Source: Mesotaenium endlicherianum
Lineage: Eukaryota; Streptophyta; Zygnematophyceae; Zygnematales; Mesotaeniaceae
Assembly (NCBI GenBank): GCA_009602735.1
Contig: WELA01013825.1
Span: forward strand, 485,169 to 505,801
Reading direction: 5' to 3'
Length of the DNA: 20,633 bases
Part shown: positions 9,746-19,232 of the stretch, in pieces
How positions within the stretch are numbered: position 1 is the first letter of the stretch
Layout: each line of letters begins with the position of its first letter
Position numbers and translations under genes: made by a program
Notes under the pieces: model-generated
The model's database searches: none
What the model saw: only the letters and a program-made list of their open reading frames with translations
Told to the model about the DNA's origin: nothing

Positions 9746-10030
9746 CAGGCCCCAGGATTCGCGCGAAAATTCATGCTATTTGCCTGTTTGGCTGTTTCAA
9801 AATCATGCGAAATCTTGGAATTATGTCGAAAAACATCCTGGTCAATGGGAGCGGATGTTTCAAAAAAATCAAGCATTTCCCTACATACAGCTTACGAATA
9901 TTTTGTTTGCATGTTTTCCCAAAACACAATAAAGTATAGAAAATTCTCTGAATAATGTCGGATGTTCTAAAAATCATGGGCGTCTGGTCCCGGATGTTTT
10001 CACCAACTTTTGGTAAAATCCTGGGGCCTG
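9746..10030 (+). mobile_element. MITE copy B (perfect 14-base terminal inverted repeats)
   Basis: It starts CAGGCCCCAGGATT and ends with the exact reverse complement AATCCTGGGGCCTG. It is 285 bases, in the same orientation as copy A and diverged from it, mostly AT-rich inside. No clear 8-base target duplication is seen: TTAGATT precedes the element directly and recurs four bases after its end. It is non-autonomous, with no transposase frame. Confidence 0.78.
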
Positions 10031-10942
10031 CAAGTTAGATTGGCTTACGTTGGAGCTTTGGCGAGCACGTTTTTCGTTCGATAATCATCGATAATCTACA
10101 TTTTCGATGTATGAATGAACGTGACCATTAAGGAATTTTAGACCAGTGTCGCGACTGCCAACTACTGGACGGTGCCACACGCCCAACGCAAGTCACGGCC
10201 GACCAGGTACGGAAAGTCAGCGGTTAAGGAGCGCGAAGAAGAAGGAGTTCCCAAGGCCACAGAAGAGCCGAGACGCCACGCTTCTGCAGACGCTAGAAGA
10301 TTTCTTCTCAAGTGTATCATAGAAAGGTTAGGCCTCAGGAGTTCCCAACAGGGGATCTCGCTGGTAAAAGGTAGAGAGCTGCAGAATAGAATCTGTTAGG
10401 AGATTAGCACAGGTTCGGGTCAATCACCACAAGCGCGCGAAAGCCACTTAAAATGGTGAGTGCTGTGTTAGTTTCCAAGTTCTCAGAAGTCTCAATTGTC
10501 GAATTGCTAAAAGCAAGCGTAGTATTAACAAGTAAAGCTCACAGTGAAGAACTGAGTGAGCCCAGCCGAGCAGTGAAAAGCTGTTAAGGCGCGGTGTTGA
10601 GTGAAGAGCTCAGACCAGGCCAGCATAGATGTGCAGTTTCAGAGTTTTGTAAGCTGTGACTAGTGGAAGTTAAGCGAAAGCCTTGAAGGGCGATTTTCTC
10701 TAAATCTGGCATTGCCTGTTAAGCTGCTTACACGTGATTTCTGCAAATCACAAAACTTGTTCATCTTGTAAACCCTCAACTTGGGCGAAAGCCTGTGTGG
10801 AAGTAAGGCGCTTCTGTCCTACTTCTGAGAACTTCGTTGATTGGTTCAGGTGAATAAGATTTCCCAAGCCAGTTGGGGATTAAAGCCTGTGAAGGCTGCT
10901 AGTGTTCAACTTGGAAGGGGACCCGGAGAAATTCAATAGTAT
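10031..10942 (+). other. Leader or possible LTR region before the gag-like gene
   Basis: There is no coding region above 75 codons. Position suggests it is the 5' leader, and perhaps LTR, of the + strand retroelement whose gag begins at 10943. No second copy lies in the window and no clear primer-binding site is seen, so the LTR border cannot be placed. Confidence 0.35.
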
Positions 10943-12295
10943 ATGCGGTTGAGGAGTGGAAGACTATACCACCCTGTGGAGCCTGCAGAAGGTCCTGATT
11001 CTAGCCAGAGTCCACAAGGAAGTGAGACATCTGAGCATACTGACAACCGGTGGAGTGAGCAACCGTCGAGAGACGAGTCTTGCTATATCTCCGCAAGCGG
11101 TGAGAACCCGGATAACACACGAGCCTTTGCACCTGATTCGAGCAAAGAGCAAGACGTGTGGGGTAAAGTCAGTGAGTCCTGGACACCGTTCGAAATGGCC
11201 GGTGATGATCGGGACGAAAATCCTAAAATCGAGCTGTCTGCAAAGTGTTTTAGCGGACGAACCAGTGGAAATGGTCTCACTTTCGAAGAGTTTGATGAGA
11301 TCTATCGGGCAGAATTCTTTGAGAAGATTCGGAAGGATTCTTCTTCAATGCAATCTGTCGCGTTTATAGGCTTTGTTCAATACTTGGATAAGGATGCCCT
11401 GTTGCTATATTGCCAATTCCGAAAGGATGAGGATCTCACCCAGGAATGGGCATTAGAAGAGCAAAAAAGGGCTAGGAATTTGAAAATCCAGAAAGAGGCT
11501 GCAAAAGCTCGAATGTCTACTTTATCTTCAGGAAGAGCAGTGCCAACTGAACCTGTTGAGAGCATAGACTTAGCTGCACTAACACAAGAATTAACAGAGG
11601 CCATGAGGCAACTCACTGAGGGCCAGCAACGGGCTGCAACTTAGAATGATGATGTCGGCTCTGTCGCAGAGTTGCGAAAGGTGTGTGCAGAATTGTCTGA
11701 AAAGATTGCTAATGCTCGGGAACGAGTAACGCGCAGAGCTGCACCTTTTAATGGTCAGCAAGGCGATAGCGCCACGACAGAGGCAAGCCATGCGCAAGCC
11801 CTGGCTAGCTGTCGTAAGGATATGGAGGCTGGGGATGACCAGCTGAACTCCGAGCATTGCGTGCGTCGTTTCTTTAAGTTGCTCGAAGCACGATTCCCAG
11901 AGGATCGCAGTCTTAAGGTGCACCGTTATGTGCATTTTGTCCGTCAAAAGAACAAGATAGTCATGGAAGTTAAATCCGGATTGGTAGACCTCGCCAAAAA
12001 AGGCAAAAATCTACGAGCCCAGAATTGTGGCTGACAAATTTCTGTTATGCTTGGGCAAGGAAACAGATCGTGAAGTCAAGCCACACCTGTCCGCGAAGCA
12101 CGGGATAGATTGGGACATTGACGAGGCGGCTGAAATAGCACGCAATGTCAAAGAAGGTTAAGTGTGGTATAAGGAGGCTTTCAAGACGCTTATGGTTCCT
12201 GAGAGGAAGGAGGAATCCTCTCCGTCTAAGGCCCACAGCTCTAATTTTTAATTTAAGAAAAAGAGCGGGTCTTTCAATAAGTTTGCTAAGCATGT
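10943..12295 (+). pseudogene. gag: Broken gag-like gene of an LTR retroelement
   Basis: The frame opens with ATG and MRLRSGRLYHP, an N-terminus like those of many plant and algal gag proteins (RSGR near the start). It continues through FEEFDEIYRAEFFEKI and a Lys/Glu/Ala-rich helix. A TAG at 11642-11644 interrupts it; the frame then continues with VAELRKVCAELSEKIANARE, FFKLLEARFPEDRSLKVHRYV. A frameshift lies in an A6 run near 11995-12001, after which YEPRIVADKFLLCLGKETDR and two more stops follow. Region order (coiled helix, capsid-like middle, basic tail SGSFNKFAKHVK) suits gag. No zinc knuckle is reached, because repeat R1 begins at 12296. Not recognised at subfamily level; gag is inferred from N-terminus and context. 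Confidence 0.6.
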
Positions 12296-13012
12296 GAAAT
12301 GAATTGACTTACTAAAAATGCGATTAATAATTAATGAGTATCTTTATATTAGCAAGTAATCTTTATGGTATTTTCTGTTGATTGAATAAACAGCAAAAGA
12401 CAACACACTAGCAGTGGACAATACTCATAAGTCAAATGGAAGTAAACTAGCATCAGTAATGCAATCAGTAAACTCACACATAAGCAAGGCTAAGAGACAG
12501 TGTATATCAATGGCTTCTCGCCTTGGATTCAGATCTCTCTCAGTAAGCTGTACAAGAGAGTTGGCCGCGTTTCCAAATGCCGAACTCGGGAGCAATACCT
12601 AGCATATGCACATGGAATGAGTTTACGGTCCAACGGCCAGTGCGATGGCACCGCCTACCCGGGAGTTAACCACGTTGGTAGGACCTCGGTTAACCAAATC
12701 CACCGCCATCTCCCATCATCCCGAATCGCCATCCATCATAGGGATGTCATCTGGCCATTCATCTAGCACACCACACTTAGATGCATATCTAGGCAGTTCG
12801 CTGCTATTGAGTACGGAAGTCAGCTGGCTGTCAAAGAATGAGTCAGCAAGCTGACCTAAGTTGACTTCAGCCTGCTGCCCCCGGCTGAGTCATTTAACTG
12901 ATTATAATCCAGCAGACTCAATATTAACTAAAGTTCAGCAGCCTGAACTTATTTAACTATTATATTTAAATGAATTTTATATCAACCAATGTACTGATTC
13001 ATTACAATCCCT
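12296..13012 (+). repeat. Repeat R1 (terminal repeat/LTR-like, same family as R2 and R3)
   Basis: This stretch is highly similar, in the same orientation, to 19909-20633, starting GAAATGAAT and running to GATTCATTACAATCCCT. Ends are near-inverted (TGAAATGAAT against ATTCATTACA), so it has TG...CA form. On the - strand a purine tract (TAAGTTGGAGGGAT) lies directly before the right end, as expected next to a 3' LTR. It also contains an open frame of 88 codons (12500-12766, no ATG start) conserved in R2. The inner core at about 12643-12720 is shared with R3. It interrupts the gag-like gene. Whether it is an LTR or a TIR element is unresolved. Confidence 0.7.
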
Positions 13013-13162
13013 CCAACTTAACATGTTCTCGCCTCGACAACACTAACACTAGTAACAGCGTGCTGTCCCTTCCGTCCCCAGCCTACTGCCATTAGGAGGG
13101 AGATGTTCCTGGGGCCCTGTACTTAGGGGAGCCAGAATTCCTCCTGTCTTGGGGTCTCCTGA

Positions 13163-13328
13163 AGCCTGGGGGATCAGGCTGAAAGCCATGTAGCGGGAAT
13201 CCGTACCTATTCTGAAGCAGTGGCAAATACTGCAGCTAGAGAGGTTGCAGATGAGGCAGCTGCTATTGCCGCAGTCGCAGCACAGCAGGTTGAGGAGGAG
13301 AGAGCCAGATTGCCCCGCGAAGAACGCG
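13163..13328 (+). other. Coiled-coil coding fragment followed by a splice-donor-like GTAAGT
   Basis: After a TGA, the frame reads AVANTAAREVADEAAAIAAV and QQVEEERARLPREER, an Ala/Glu/Arg-rich helix. GTAAGT follows at 13329, a good donor. No partner exon is found downstream on the + strand; a TGA closes the frame at 13358. It resembles the charged N-terminus of the broken gene on the opposite strand and may be an inverted fragment of a related copy. Bases 13013-13162 hold nothing I can identify. Confidence 0.35.
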
Positions 13329-13383
13329 GTAAGTTGGCTTTTTCCTCCTGCACAGTCTGAAACTGAAGGGAGGCAGCCTGCTG

Positions 13384-14691
13384 CTAGGCAGCCCTCAAAC
13401 TGACAGGTACATATACCAGCATCCCAGAAAGATGTTGCATGACTTGAGCCAAGGGCACATGCCCTCTCTGCGAGGGAGATGCTGGCAGGCCTCTGGCTAT
13501 CTCCCTAGCAGCCCTCCTGTCTGCCCTGTCTGACTGGGTCTCCGTGCCTGCAGATGGGCTCTGTCCTCTGGCAGTTCCCAGCCAAGTGATGTCCTCCTCT
13601 TCAGCGAGCAGTTGCAAAGCCATCCCAGTCTTCTCCCTTACAGGCGATGTGGCAGATGTCAGGATCACAGCGGGACTAGTGTCCTCCTCCTTGCCTTCCT
13701 CTTCTTCTTCCTCTGACCCCTCCTTTTCTCTTTCCCCTGGTTCCTTTCAGATCGCTGGAGTCTCCTCTGTCAGCTGCTCTAGCTCCTCTCGAGAAAAAGA
13801 ATACCCCACTGACCTTCCCCTTTTGGGTGTTGGTGGAGGCTGTTGAGTCCGGACCGCATACAGGTCCTTTTCTCCGTGCTTGCTTGCCCATTTGGCATAA
13901 GCATGCTTCCCTTTAGAGAATGACTCCCGGGCCCTGCTCCTGTCCTCCTGCATTTCTTGGCTCATGCAGTCTCTTACTCCATCCAGTCTTGGGTCCCAAG
14001 CTGCAATTTGAGGAGGCAACAGTATGTTTCCCTGTAGGCCTGTTAAGAAATCCTCATCCTTCGCCTTGTCATTCTGCTGGTCTCTCATGTTGATGGTCAT
14101 CCACCGCCAATCGGTGGGCTTCTGGAAAAAGGCAGGGTCCGTCCTTTTCAGAGTGCACGGATACCAGTGACGTGCGAAGTGCAGCTGACTGGTTTCCCTG
14201 GCCAAGAACTCCCAGCTTTTCTCTCCACCTCATTATACATGGCCTTAAACCGATTATGGGGTGTAGAGTCCTTAAAGCTGTGCGCGTCCATGGGGATCAT
14301 CTTGATGACCCTATCCTTTCCCCAGATACCTGGGATTGATAGAGCTTCTGTGTCATTCACTTGGGCCATTGCCTTGGCCTCTCTGACTGTATACCCTACC
14401 ATCCTGGCATTATCGTGGTAGAGGAGTAGCCCTATGCTGACCTCGATGTACTTGTCAAAGTGTTTGGATGTCTTCCCTCTGCAGGATGTCCTGCTGTGCC
14501 TCACTGCGACTTCTTTGGGCATACTTGAAGGCCTCCTCCAGTAGATCAAAGCCCTTGCCCAGTACTGTGTAGCGGTAGCTGCTGATTCTCCTCTGTTCTT
14601 CTTCTTCAGCCTGCTGCTTCCGCCTCTCCTCGGCTTGCCTCTCCTCTTCCGCCTTCTTGGCCTCCTCTACAACTTTTCTGTCCAATTCTTC
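13384..14691 (-). pseudogene. Broken gene of unknown family with coiled-coil start and acidic C-terminal linker
   Basis: Three frames join into one protein of roughly 430 residues. It begins EELDRKVVEEAKKAEEERQA (charged coiled coil), then YRYTVLGKGFDLLEEAFKYA. A frameshift near 14470-14485 leads into KHFDKYIEVSIGLLLYHDNA and IPMDAHSFKDSTPHNRFKAM. A second near 14170-14205 leads to FARHWYPCTLKRTDPAFFQK, DFLTGLQGNILLPPQIAAWD and EELEQLTEETPAI. A TGA at 13747-13749 follows, with an acidic run (SEEEEEEGKEEDTSPAV) continuing in frame to TAG at 13384. Left of its start, CACACTAG could be a splice acceptor. I do not recognise the family. It lies just after a retroelement LTR-like segment, so a gag-type or captured host gene is possible. 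Confidence 0.5.
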
Positions 14692-14696
14692 CTAGT

Positions 14697-14896
14697 GTGT
14701 AGTACCTTGTGTGAGTGTGAGTGAGTATAAGAGAGAAGTGAGTTAAAGAGGAAAAGTGAGCATGGGCGCAGGTTGAGTATGTAGAATGGTTATAAAATTT
14801 GCCTGGCTGATCCTGAAACGGAACACGCTCCCTCCAACTTAATTTTAAAGGTGGGCTGCCTGTCACAACTGTCACTATCTGTCACTAACTGTCACA
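14697..14896 (-). repeat. Possible LTR of the Ty3/gypsy element (purine tract before TGTGACAG)
   Basis: On the - strand, TAAGTCGGAGGGAAA (14897-14911) is followed by TGTGACAGTTAGTGACAG, the layout of a polypurine tract next to an LTR start. GTGACAG-type units recur four or five times. TTTTATAACC (about 14789-14798) could be a TATA element, and TACTACACA near 14697-14705 a CA-type end. A second purine tract lies inside at 14830-14841. No second LTR copy is in the window to confirm the borders. Confidence 0.35.
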
Positions 14897-14960
14897 TTTC
14901 CCTCCGACTTATACAAAGACAGGACCTCCTGTCACCTGTCCATGGCCACTGAAATGACAG

Positions 14961-15476
14961 TTAGGGAGGGGTGCCAGCCGCCCGAAGGTGGAACCGTTTC
15001 AACGCCCCTTTGGCATTGGTCAGCTGGTCTTGAAATTCCCAGGTGTCCTCGGAGGCGTCGTAACCCTTCCATCTGACCAGGTACTTCATGACATATTTAG
15101 ATGATCGACGGACAGAGCGAGCGTCTAAAATCTCCTCCACCTCATATTCCTCAGGGTCACCATCCCGGACAGCTGGGACCGGTCCCGGTTGGACAGGTAA
15201 TCGACCGATGAACAGTGTGTCACCTTTGATGTATGGTTCCAAGAAGGAGACATTAAAGATCGGGTGACCCTTATATTCTGCTGACATGTTCAATTTGTAA
15301 GCATTCTGACCGACACGGCGCACCACCGAATATGGACCGACTCAGACAGGACCAAGCTTTTTTTTGACCACACCAAATAGATACAGGTGCTGAGAATGCA
15401 GTTTGACCAAATCGCCCTTAGAAAATATCAATTCTCGACGGTGCTGATTAGCGTATTTTTGTTGCTTTGTGTAATG
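14961..15476 (-). pseudogene. Pol: integrase tail (GPY/F type) and chromodomain
   Basis: Right after R3 the frame resumes YTKQQKYANQHRREL and GDLVKLHSQHLYL, then KKKLGPV, a TGA (15342-15344, probably from TGG), VGPYSVVRRVGQNAYKLNM. HPIFNVSFLEPY precedes a chromodomain at 14988-15146: YEVEEILDARS, YLVRWKGYDASEDTWE. Its aromatic residues (Tyr, Trp, Trp) are intact. Chromodomains guide chromovirus integration to marked chromatin. The frame ends LRAAGTPP and a stop. Confidence 0.92.
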
Positions 15477-16728
15477 AATCAGTTCATTATTTGTTTAATT
15501 AATTGCATATATAAACATAACACTAAATAAGTATTATGTCTATATACTCACATGTGCGAGTTCATCTAAATGAATGTATGTCGATGTAATGCGAGTTTAC
15601 TTACTTTGTCAAAAAGGTCAGCAGGATGACTTTTGTACCATAGTGTAGTTTGCTGACTTTGTTGAAAAGGTCAGCAGGATGACTTTTGTATCATAGTGTA
15701 GTTTGCTGAGATTTATATATCAGTTATATATAGGATATAATTTCAGTAGGTTGACATATAGTAAGCTCGCTAGATATTAGTCAATATACTTAGCTTCAGT
15801 ATGCTGAGGATAGACATATTCATTTAGATTGTTATTTGTAGATTGGCACATTGGACCGTAGTATACTGAAAGTCGGGAGGTCGACTGAGATTCGGTAAAC
15901 CAATGTCCTACCAGTGTGGTTAACTCCTGGGTAGACGGAGCCGTCGTCAGTCAACTGAACAGTTAGGACTTCAGTCAACCGACCAATTAATATGGTTGTT
16001 ATACCTAGATCCGTGGGTCCCAACTTAACGGGTTTCCCACGAAACGGCGCACCTTGCGCCGTGGTCAACCAGGCGGTCACTAGGTACATAGCAGGCTGGG
16101 ATCTCGTGGTCCCGGATGCTGGACAGTAGGCTTTACAGTCGGATTTCTACTTGCAAGTCATGTGTGCACTTTTGGGTTCGTTCTAATGACCAGCCTTCAC
16201 GGAAATTGACATGGCTGCTTTGTCTGCACTCCAAATGGAACGAACTAGGACTTTTCGGAAAGGTCTTGTCAAGATGCATTTGTTGTTGTTAAGTTTGCTC
16301 AATTTGGAGTAGTATTAGCAGAGTTATACCCTCTGACATTTTGGGGTCACACAGCGGACAGATTCCATGGTTTTGCACCTAAGTCAGTGGGATGTGTTTT
16401 AGCTACATTATGGTCATCTGAATGAGAGCGCCTTTGCTATTCAGTCCCCTGATGTTGTGCATGTGCTATACATGCTTGCATGCCTCGTAGGCAAGAGGCC
16501 ATGAGTTTCTAAAGGAGAAGCTCAAGTCCTCAAGCTCGCCTCTTACTTGTGCCTCGTGTTAGTGTGCAAGTATGGCACACTACGGTAAGTGAGTCAAGAG
16601 GTGTAGATGAGTAAACGGAATTCATTATAAGGGCGAAGATTGCTCCCTAATTTCACAGGCTTCCACCTATCTCTGATCCCATATATTTAAATGAAATACA
16701 TTTATCTTGAATAAGCAAGATTCATTTC
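15477..16728 (-). mobile_element. Repeat R3, inserted in the gypsy pol, related to R1/R2
   Basis: On the - strand it starts GAAATGAATC and ends ATGAACTGATT, the same termini as R1 and R2. CATT (AATG on +) flanks both sides, at 15473-15476 and 16729-16732, as a 4-base direct repeat. Removing the element and one CATT joins the two pol parts in frame (HKAQAH to YTKQQKYA). The core at about 15895-15955 is similar to the R1/R2 core. It contains an 85-codon frame (15832-16089, ATG start). The remainder shows no recognisable coding. Confidence 0.72.
15603..15708 (+). repeat. 53-base tandem duplication inside R3
   Basis: Two adjacent 53-base units, each starting ACTTTGT and ending GTAGTTTGCTG, differ at three or so positions. 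The first is 15603-15655 and the second 15656-15708. Confidence 0.85.
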
Positions 16729-16732
16729 AATG

Positions 16733-17054
16733 TGCCTGGGCTTTGTGCAGGTTCTGTTGGACTTCTGACAGGGTGTCAGCAAACTCTTGTGTTAACTGGA
16801 GGGAGATCAGATTGTCAATCCCTTCAGGATGAGTTAAAGACTCCCCCAATACATCTAAAGGAGACTTAGGTTCTCTACCCAGGCTCGATTCAAAAGGAGT
16901 CTTGCCCGTTGACGCGTGCACTGCACTGTTGACCGCAAACTGGATTTGAGGCAACAGGTCATCCCAATTATCTTGTTTTTGGTTAATATAGGCTCTCAGT
17001 ACCTCTTGCAGAACTCGATTAGTTCTTTTAGTCTGCCCATTAGTCTAAGGGTGG
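16733..17054 (-). pseudogene. Pol: integrase C-terminal part of the catalytic core
   Basis: In the shifted frame the sequence reads NHP, TAG (17045-17047), TNGQTKRTNRVLQEVLRAY. The final catalytic Glu of the D,D-35-E triad, expected in GQTER, is Lys. It continues QIQFAVNSAVHASTGKTPFE, a very typical gypsy segment, to NLHKAQAH, where repeat R3 begins. Confidence 0.88.
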
Positions 17055-18429
17055 TTTGCTGGCTGAGCAGCTGCTTGACTCCCATTAACCCCATTAAAGC
17101 TCTCCAGAACTTGAAGGTAAATTTTGAGTCTCTGTCTGAGATGATATTAGAGGGTAGCCCATGTTGGCATACTACATGGTTGTAGAACTGTCTTGCTTTT
17201 TTGAGTGCAGTTACTTTCACAGTTGTGGGGATGAAAATGACCATTTTTGTCAGTTTATCCACCACTACCAGTATCAAATCATGCCCATTGGCAGTTCTTG
17301 GTAGTGTTACCACCCACTCCATGGATATTGTTTCCCAGCGGCCAGCTGGGATGGGCAGCGGTTGTAAGAGGCCCCTCGGTGGTGTGTGCCTGGACTTATT
17401 CTTTTGACATTGGTCACAGGACTTAACGTATTTCAAGACCTCCCGAGGTAATCCCTCCCAATGATAATGTTTTGCCAGTTTGCCAACAATTTTGGCCTGC
17501 CCCAAATGCCCACCCAGTACATTGTCATGTGCTTGACTCAATAAAAGGGACCTTATTTCCACGTTATTCGAAATGACCAGCTTCAGCCTGCCTGAAGTAG
17601 TTTCAGTCACCCAGACCCCACCCTTAAGCCTATACTCGAGTGCAGTAGCAGGACACACACCATCAGTGAGGCTGGGCTCAAATGTTGGGTCAGAAAAGTA
17701 GGCTTTCCTAAGTTGTTCAAGGAAGGACTTTTTCACCTTTAGTGAAGTGAGTGCACACAGGACTTTATCTACAGCATGCTGACTAAAGTTCCTTTCTTGC
17801 AAGTCAGGTATTCTAGAGAGTGCATCAACAGGATTCAACTTCTCTGGTTTGTAGTCAATCTCGACTTGAAACTGCTCCAGCATCTGGCTCCAGCGGTTCT
17901 CCCTCCTCGACAGCGTGGACTTCTTCTGAAAGAGAGTCAGAGCTAGATGATCTGAAATCACCTTAAACGCTTTACCATGTAAGTATGCTCTCCACTGTTT
18001 GAGCACATGAATGATTGCTAGCAGCTCTTTATCATGCACAGACAAATTAGTCTCAGCTGGATTAAATTTCATAGACTCATACAACACAGGATGCCACTCC
18101 TGCTTTACTTTACCATCCTTTGTGGTTTTGTCAGCGGGCTGCAACAAAATAGCACCCATGGCAAAGTGAGAGGCATCAGTAACCACTTGCACAGGTTTGC
18201 TGGGGTCATACACGGCTAGCACTGGGCCAGAACGAAGAGCATCTTTAAGAGTCTGGAAGGCAGCCTGCTGCTCTTCCCCCCACACATACCCTATGTCCTT
18301 CTTGGTAAGGTCAGTCAGTTTACTGGCCTTTGTAGAATAATTCTCAATAAATCTCCTATACTAGTTAGCCAACCCAAGGAAGGCTCTAACTTCGAAGACG
18401 GATTGTGGTATAGGCCAGTCCCTTATGGT
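16996..18429 (-). pseudogene. Pol: RNase H and integrase core
   Basis: The RNase H acidic residues are visible in VTDAS (residue 37 of the long frame starting at 18285), HDKELLAI (Glu 87) and SDHLAL (Asp 112). DYKPEKLNPVDALSR follows. The integrase zinc site is HDNVLGGH (253, 260) and CDQC (290, 293). In the core the first Asp is Glu (ISMEWVVTLP; 17317-17319), while IISDRDSKFT keeps the second (17134-17136). A TAG at 18361 interrupts GLAN-YRRF. The last 15 or so residues of the frame are out of phase after a frameshift near 17055. Confidence 0.92.
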
Positions 18430-19232
18430 CTGGACCTTCTAGGATCCACGCTGATGCCCTTTTTGCTGACAACATGGCCTAGAAATTCAATACTTTCTTT
18501 GAAGAAATCACACTTGCTCATTTTAGCATACAACTGGTTCTTTCTCAGAGTGTCCATGACTATCTTTAAGTGTTCAGCATGCTGAGCTTCTTCCTTCGAG
18601 AAAATTAAAATATCATCCAGGAAGACTTGCACAAATTTGTCCAAATAAGGTGTGAAAATGTCATTCATAGCATCCATGAAGGTTGCAGGAGCATTGGTCA
18701 GTCTGAATGGCATCACGTTGAACTCATAGTGTCCATAACGTGTGCGAATGGCAGTCTTGTGTTCATCACCCTCAGCAATTCTGATTTGATGATAATCACT
18801 CTTGAGATCTATCTTACTCACCACTTTAGCACCAGACAGGGTATTAAGCAAGTTCTCGATTCAAGGTAAAGCATACTTGTTCTTTACTGTGATTCAATTA
18901 AGAACTCTGTAATCAACGCACATCCGCGTACTCCCATCCTTCTTCTTAGCAAAGAGGATGGGTGCGCCATAAGGTGATTTACTGAGGGAAATGTAACCAT
19001 TTTTCTCAAGCTCTGCAATCTGTGTTTTCAACTCTTCGCTCTCCACATAAGACAAGCCATAAGTGCGTTGCCAGGGAGGCTGCCTCCCAGGTAGTAGGTC
19101 AATCCTGTGATCCACTTCCCTCTTAGGAGGTAGTCCTGGAGGCATATTGAAAACATCAGTGTAGTGAGCAACAATTTTTGCAGCAGTAGGGTGCTCCGGA
19201 GGGCTTACCTTTTTCTCAACCACTTCTTCAGG
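18430..19232 (-). pseudogene. Pol: reverse transcriptase
   Basis: Visible motifs are [35 protein letters not shown] (then TGA at 18894-18896), KNKYALP (then TGA at 18861-18863), [25 protein letters not shown] and [14 protein letters not shown]. The catalytic pair is LDD with Phe for Tyr, a common variant. MPFR in place of the usual MPFG is a Gly-to-Arg change consistent with G-to-A mutation. A one-base loss after ISVDP (near 18430) shifts the frame. Confidence 0.92.
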
